Source: Xanthomonas chitinilytica | GTDB taxonomy: Bacteria; Pseudomonadota; Gammaproteobacteria; Xanthomonadales; Xanthomonadaceae | Length of the DNA: 64,000 bases | Assembly: GCF_026107455.2 (NCBI RefSeq) | Contig: NZ_JAPCHY010000002.1 | Span: forward strand, 124,001 to 188,000 | Reading direction: 5' to 3' | In this document: positions 63,634 to 64,000 of the stretch, piece by piece | Layout: each line of letters starts with the position of its first letter | Position numbering within the stretch: position 1 is the stretch's first letter | The notes under the pieces: model-generated | Told to the model about the DNA's origin: nothing | Seen by the model: only the letters and a program-made list of their open reading frames with translations | The model's database searches: none | Made by a program: the position numbers and the translations under genes

Positions 63634-64000
63634 TCAGGCGTCCGGGTCCAGGCGCCGCCGCGCGACCCAGCGCAGCGCACGCCACAGCAGGAACGAGGCC
63701 GACACCACCACCACCACGGCCAGGACCGCCAGCAGCACCGGATGCCCGGACAGGTGGAACCACAGCAGCATCCACCACGGCAGCGTGCCGACGTAGTAGT
63801 GCTCGCCCACGAACTGGCTGCTGACGCCGCTGCTGCGGATCACCGCGACCGAGCCGGCGACCGCCTGCCGCTTGCCGGTATCGGTGAGGGTGTCGCGCAG
63901 CAACTGGAAGTCCCCGTCCTGCGAGGCCGCCAGCGACACCACGCTGCGCTGCGGATGGAACGGCGACTGGAAGCCGACGATGGCGGCCATCGGCGCCTCG
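63634..64000 (-). CDS. bcsB: cyclic-di-GMP-binding cellulose synthase subunit BcsB, partial
   Basis: The C-terminal 121 residues of BcsB run in from the right edge. They include QSPFHPQRSVVSLAASQD, VAVIRSSGVSSQFVGEHYYV, and the membrane anchor GTLPWWMLLWFHLSGHPVLL with the basic tail RALRWVARRRLDPDA. The GTLPWW..HPVLL block is characteristic of BcsB. It anchors the periplasmic BcsB to the BcsA synthase. bcsA and the N-terminal part should lie beyond base 64000. Confidence 0.92.
   Translation of the reverse strand, partial: EAPMAAIVGFQSPFHPQRSVVSLAASQDGDFQLLRDTLTDTGKRQAVAGSVAVIRSSGVSSQFVGEHYYVGTLPWWMLLWFHLSGHPVLLAVLAVVVVVSASFLLWRALRWVARRRLDPDA

Noticed and set aside
59861..63796. A 1311-codon plus-strand open frame
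   Set aside because: It is antisense to bcsC, which has a signal peptide, repeats and a recognisable beta-barrel.

Overview
This window is a very GC-rich chromosomal segment from a gammaproteobacterium, almost certainly of the family Lysobacteraceae (Xanthomonadaceae). The evidence is the high GC content, the complete dcw cluster followed by lpxC, a DciA-type DUF721 gene, an M23 peptidase, secA and a Nudix/ThiE fusion, the gene order glyA-nrdR-ribD-ribE-ribBX-ribH-nusB-thiL, and intergenic repeats built on AGGAGCGACGTGAGTCGCGA. I cannot name the genus from the sequence. No phage, plasmid, insertion sequence, CRISPR array, tRNA or rRNA gene is visible. Nearly all genes are chromosomal housekeeping genes and most lie on the minus strand.

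Layout. Bases 1-11100: a SWIM-domain/DUF5691 gene pair cut by the left edge, a DUF3228 gene, a secreted GH13 alpha-amylase, an alpha/beta hydrolase with a LytS/LytTR-type two-component system, metF, a small secreted protein and a Nudix-ThiE-like fusion. Bases 11100-15700: a 112-bp tandem repeat array and hairpins, then secA and an M23 peptidase. Bases 15700-33630: dciA (plus strand), lpxC and the dcw cluster, transcribed from a promoter near 33601-33628 as mraZ-rsmH-ftsL-ftsI-murE-murF-mraY-ftsW-murG-murC-ddl-ftsQ-ftsA-ftsZ. Most junctions are 1-11 bp overlaps, so translation is probably coupled. Together these genes make lipid II, flip and polymerise it at the septum, and build the FtsA/FtsZ ring.

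Bases 33800-46800: an NRDE protein, a triple 216-bp repeat, the RNase P RNA gene, two related PDZ-domain proteins, a hydrolase, rsmI divergent from lpoA-yraN-YdjM-like-FAD oxidase, a CocE/NonD hydrolase and thiL. Bases 47100-55100: nusB, ribH, ribBX and ribE behind a clear FMN riboswitch, then ribD, a GNAT gene, nrdR, a membrane protein, glyA and an RcnB-like protein. The RibB fusion protein has lost the zinc-binding cysteines of its GTP cyclohydrolase II half. Bases 55300-64000: ettA with a strong terminator, an NCS2-type purine permease, and the end of a cellulose synthesis operon in the order bcsB-bcsC-bcsZ, cut by the right edge.

The least ordinary signals are structural DNA elements: a 68-nt loopless perfect palindrome nested inside a 35-bp inverted repeat just upstream of the FMN riboswitch; two separate tandem repeat arrays; a repeat-derived in-frame insertion inside Ddl; a partial copy of the ftsZ 3' end downstream of ftsZ; and a DnaA box beside the mraZ promoter with its 10-bp-phased MraZ-type operator. 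I see no gene cluster that I would call a new defence or metabolic system. The SWIM/DUF5691 pair at the left edge is the best candidate for belonging to one, and its likely partners fall outside the window.
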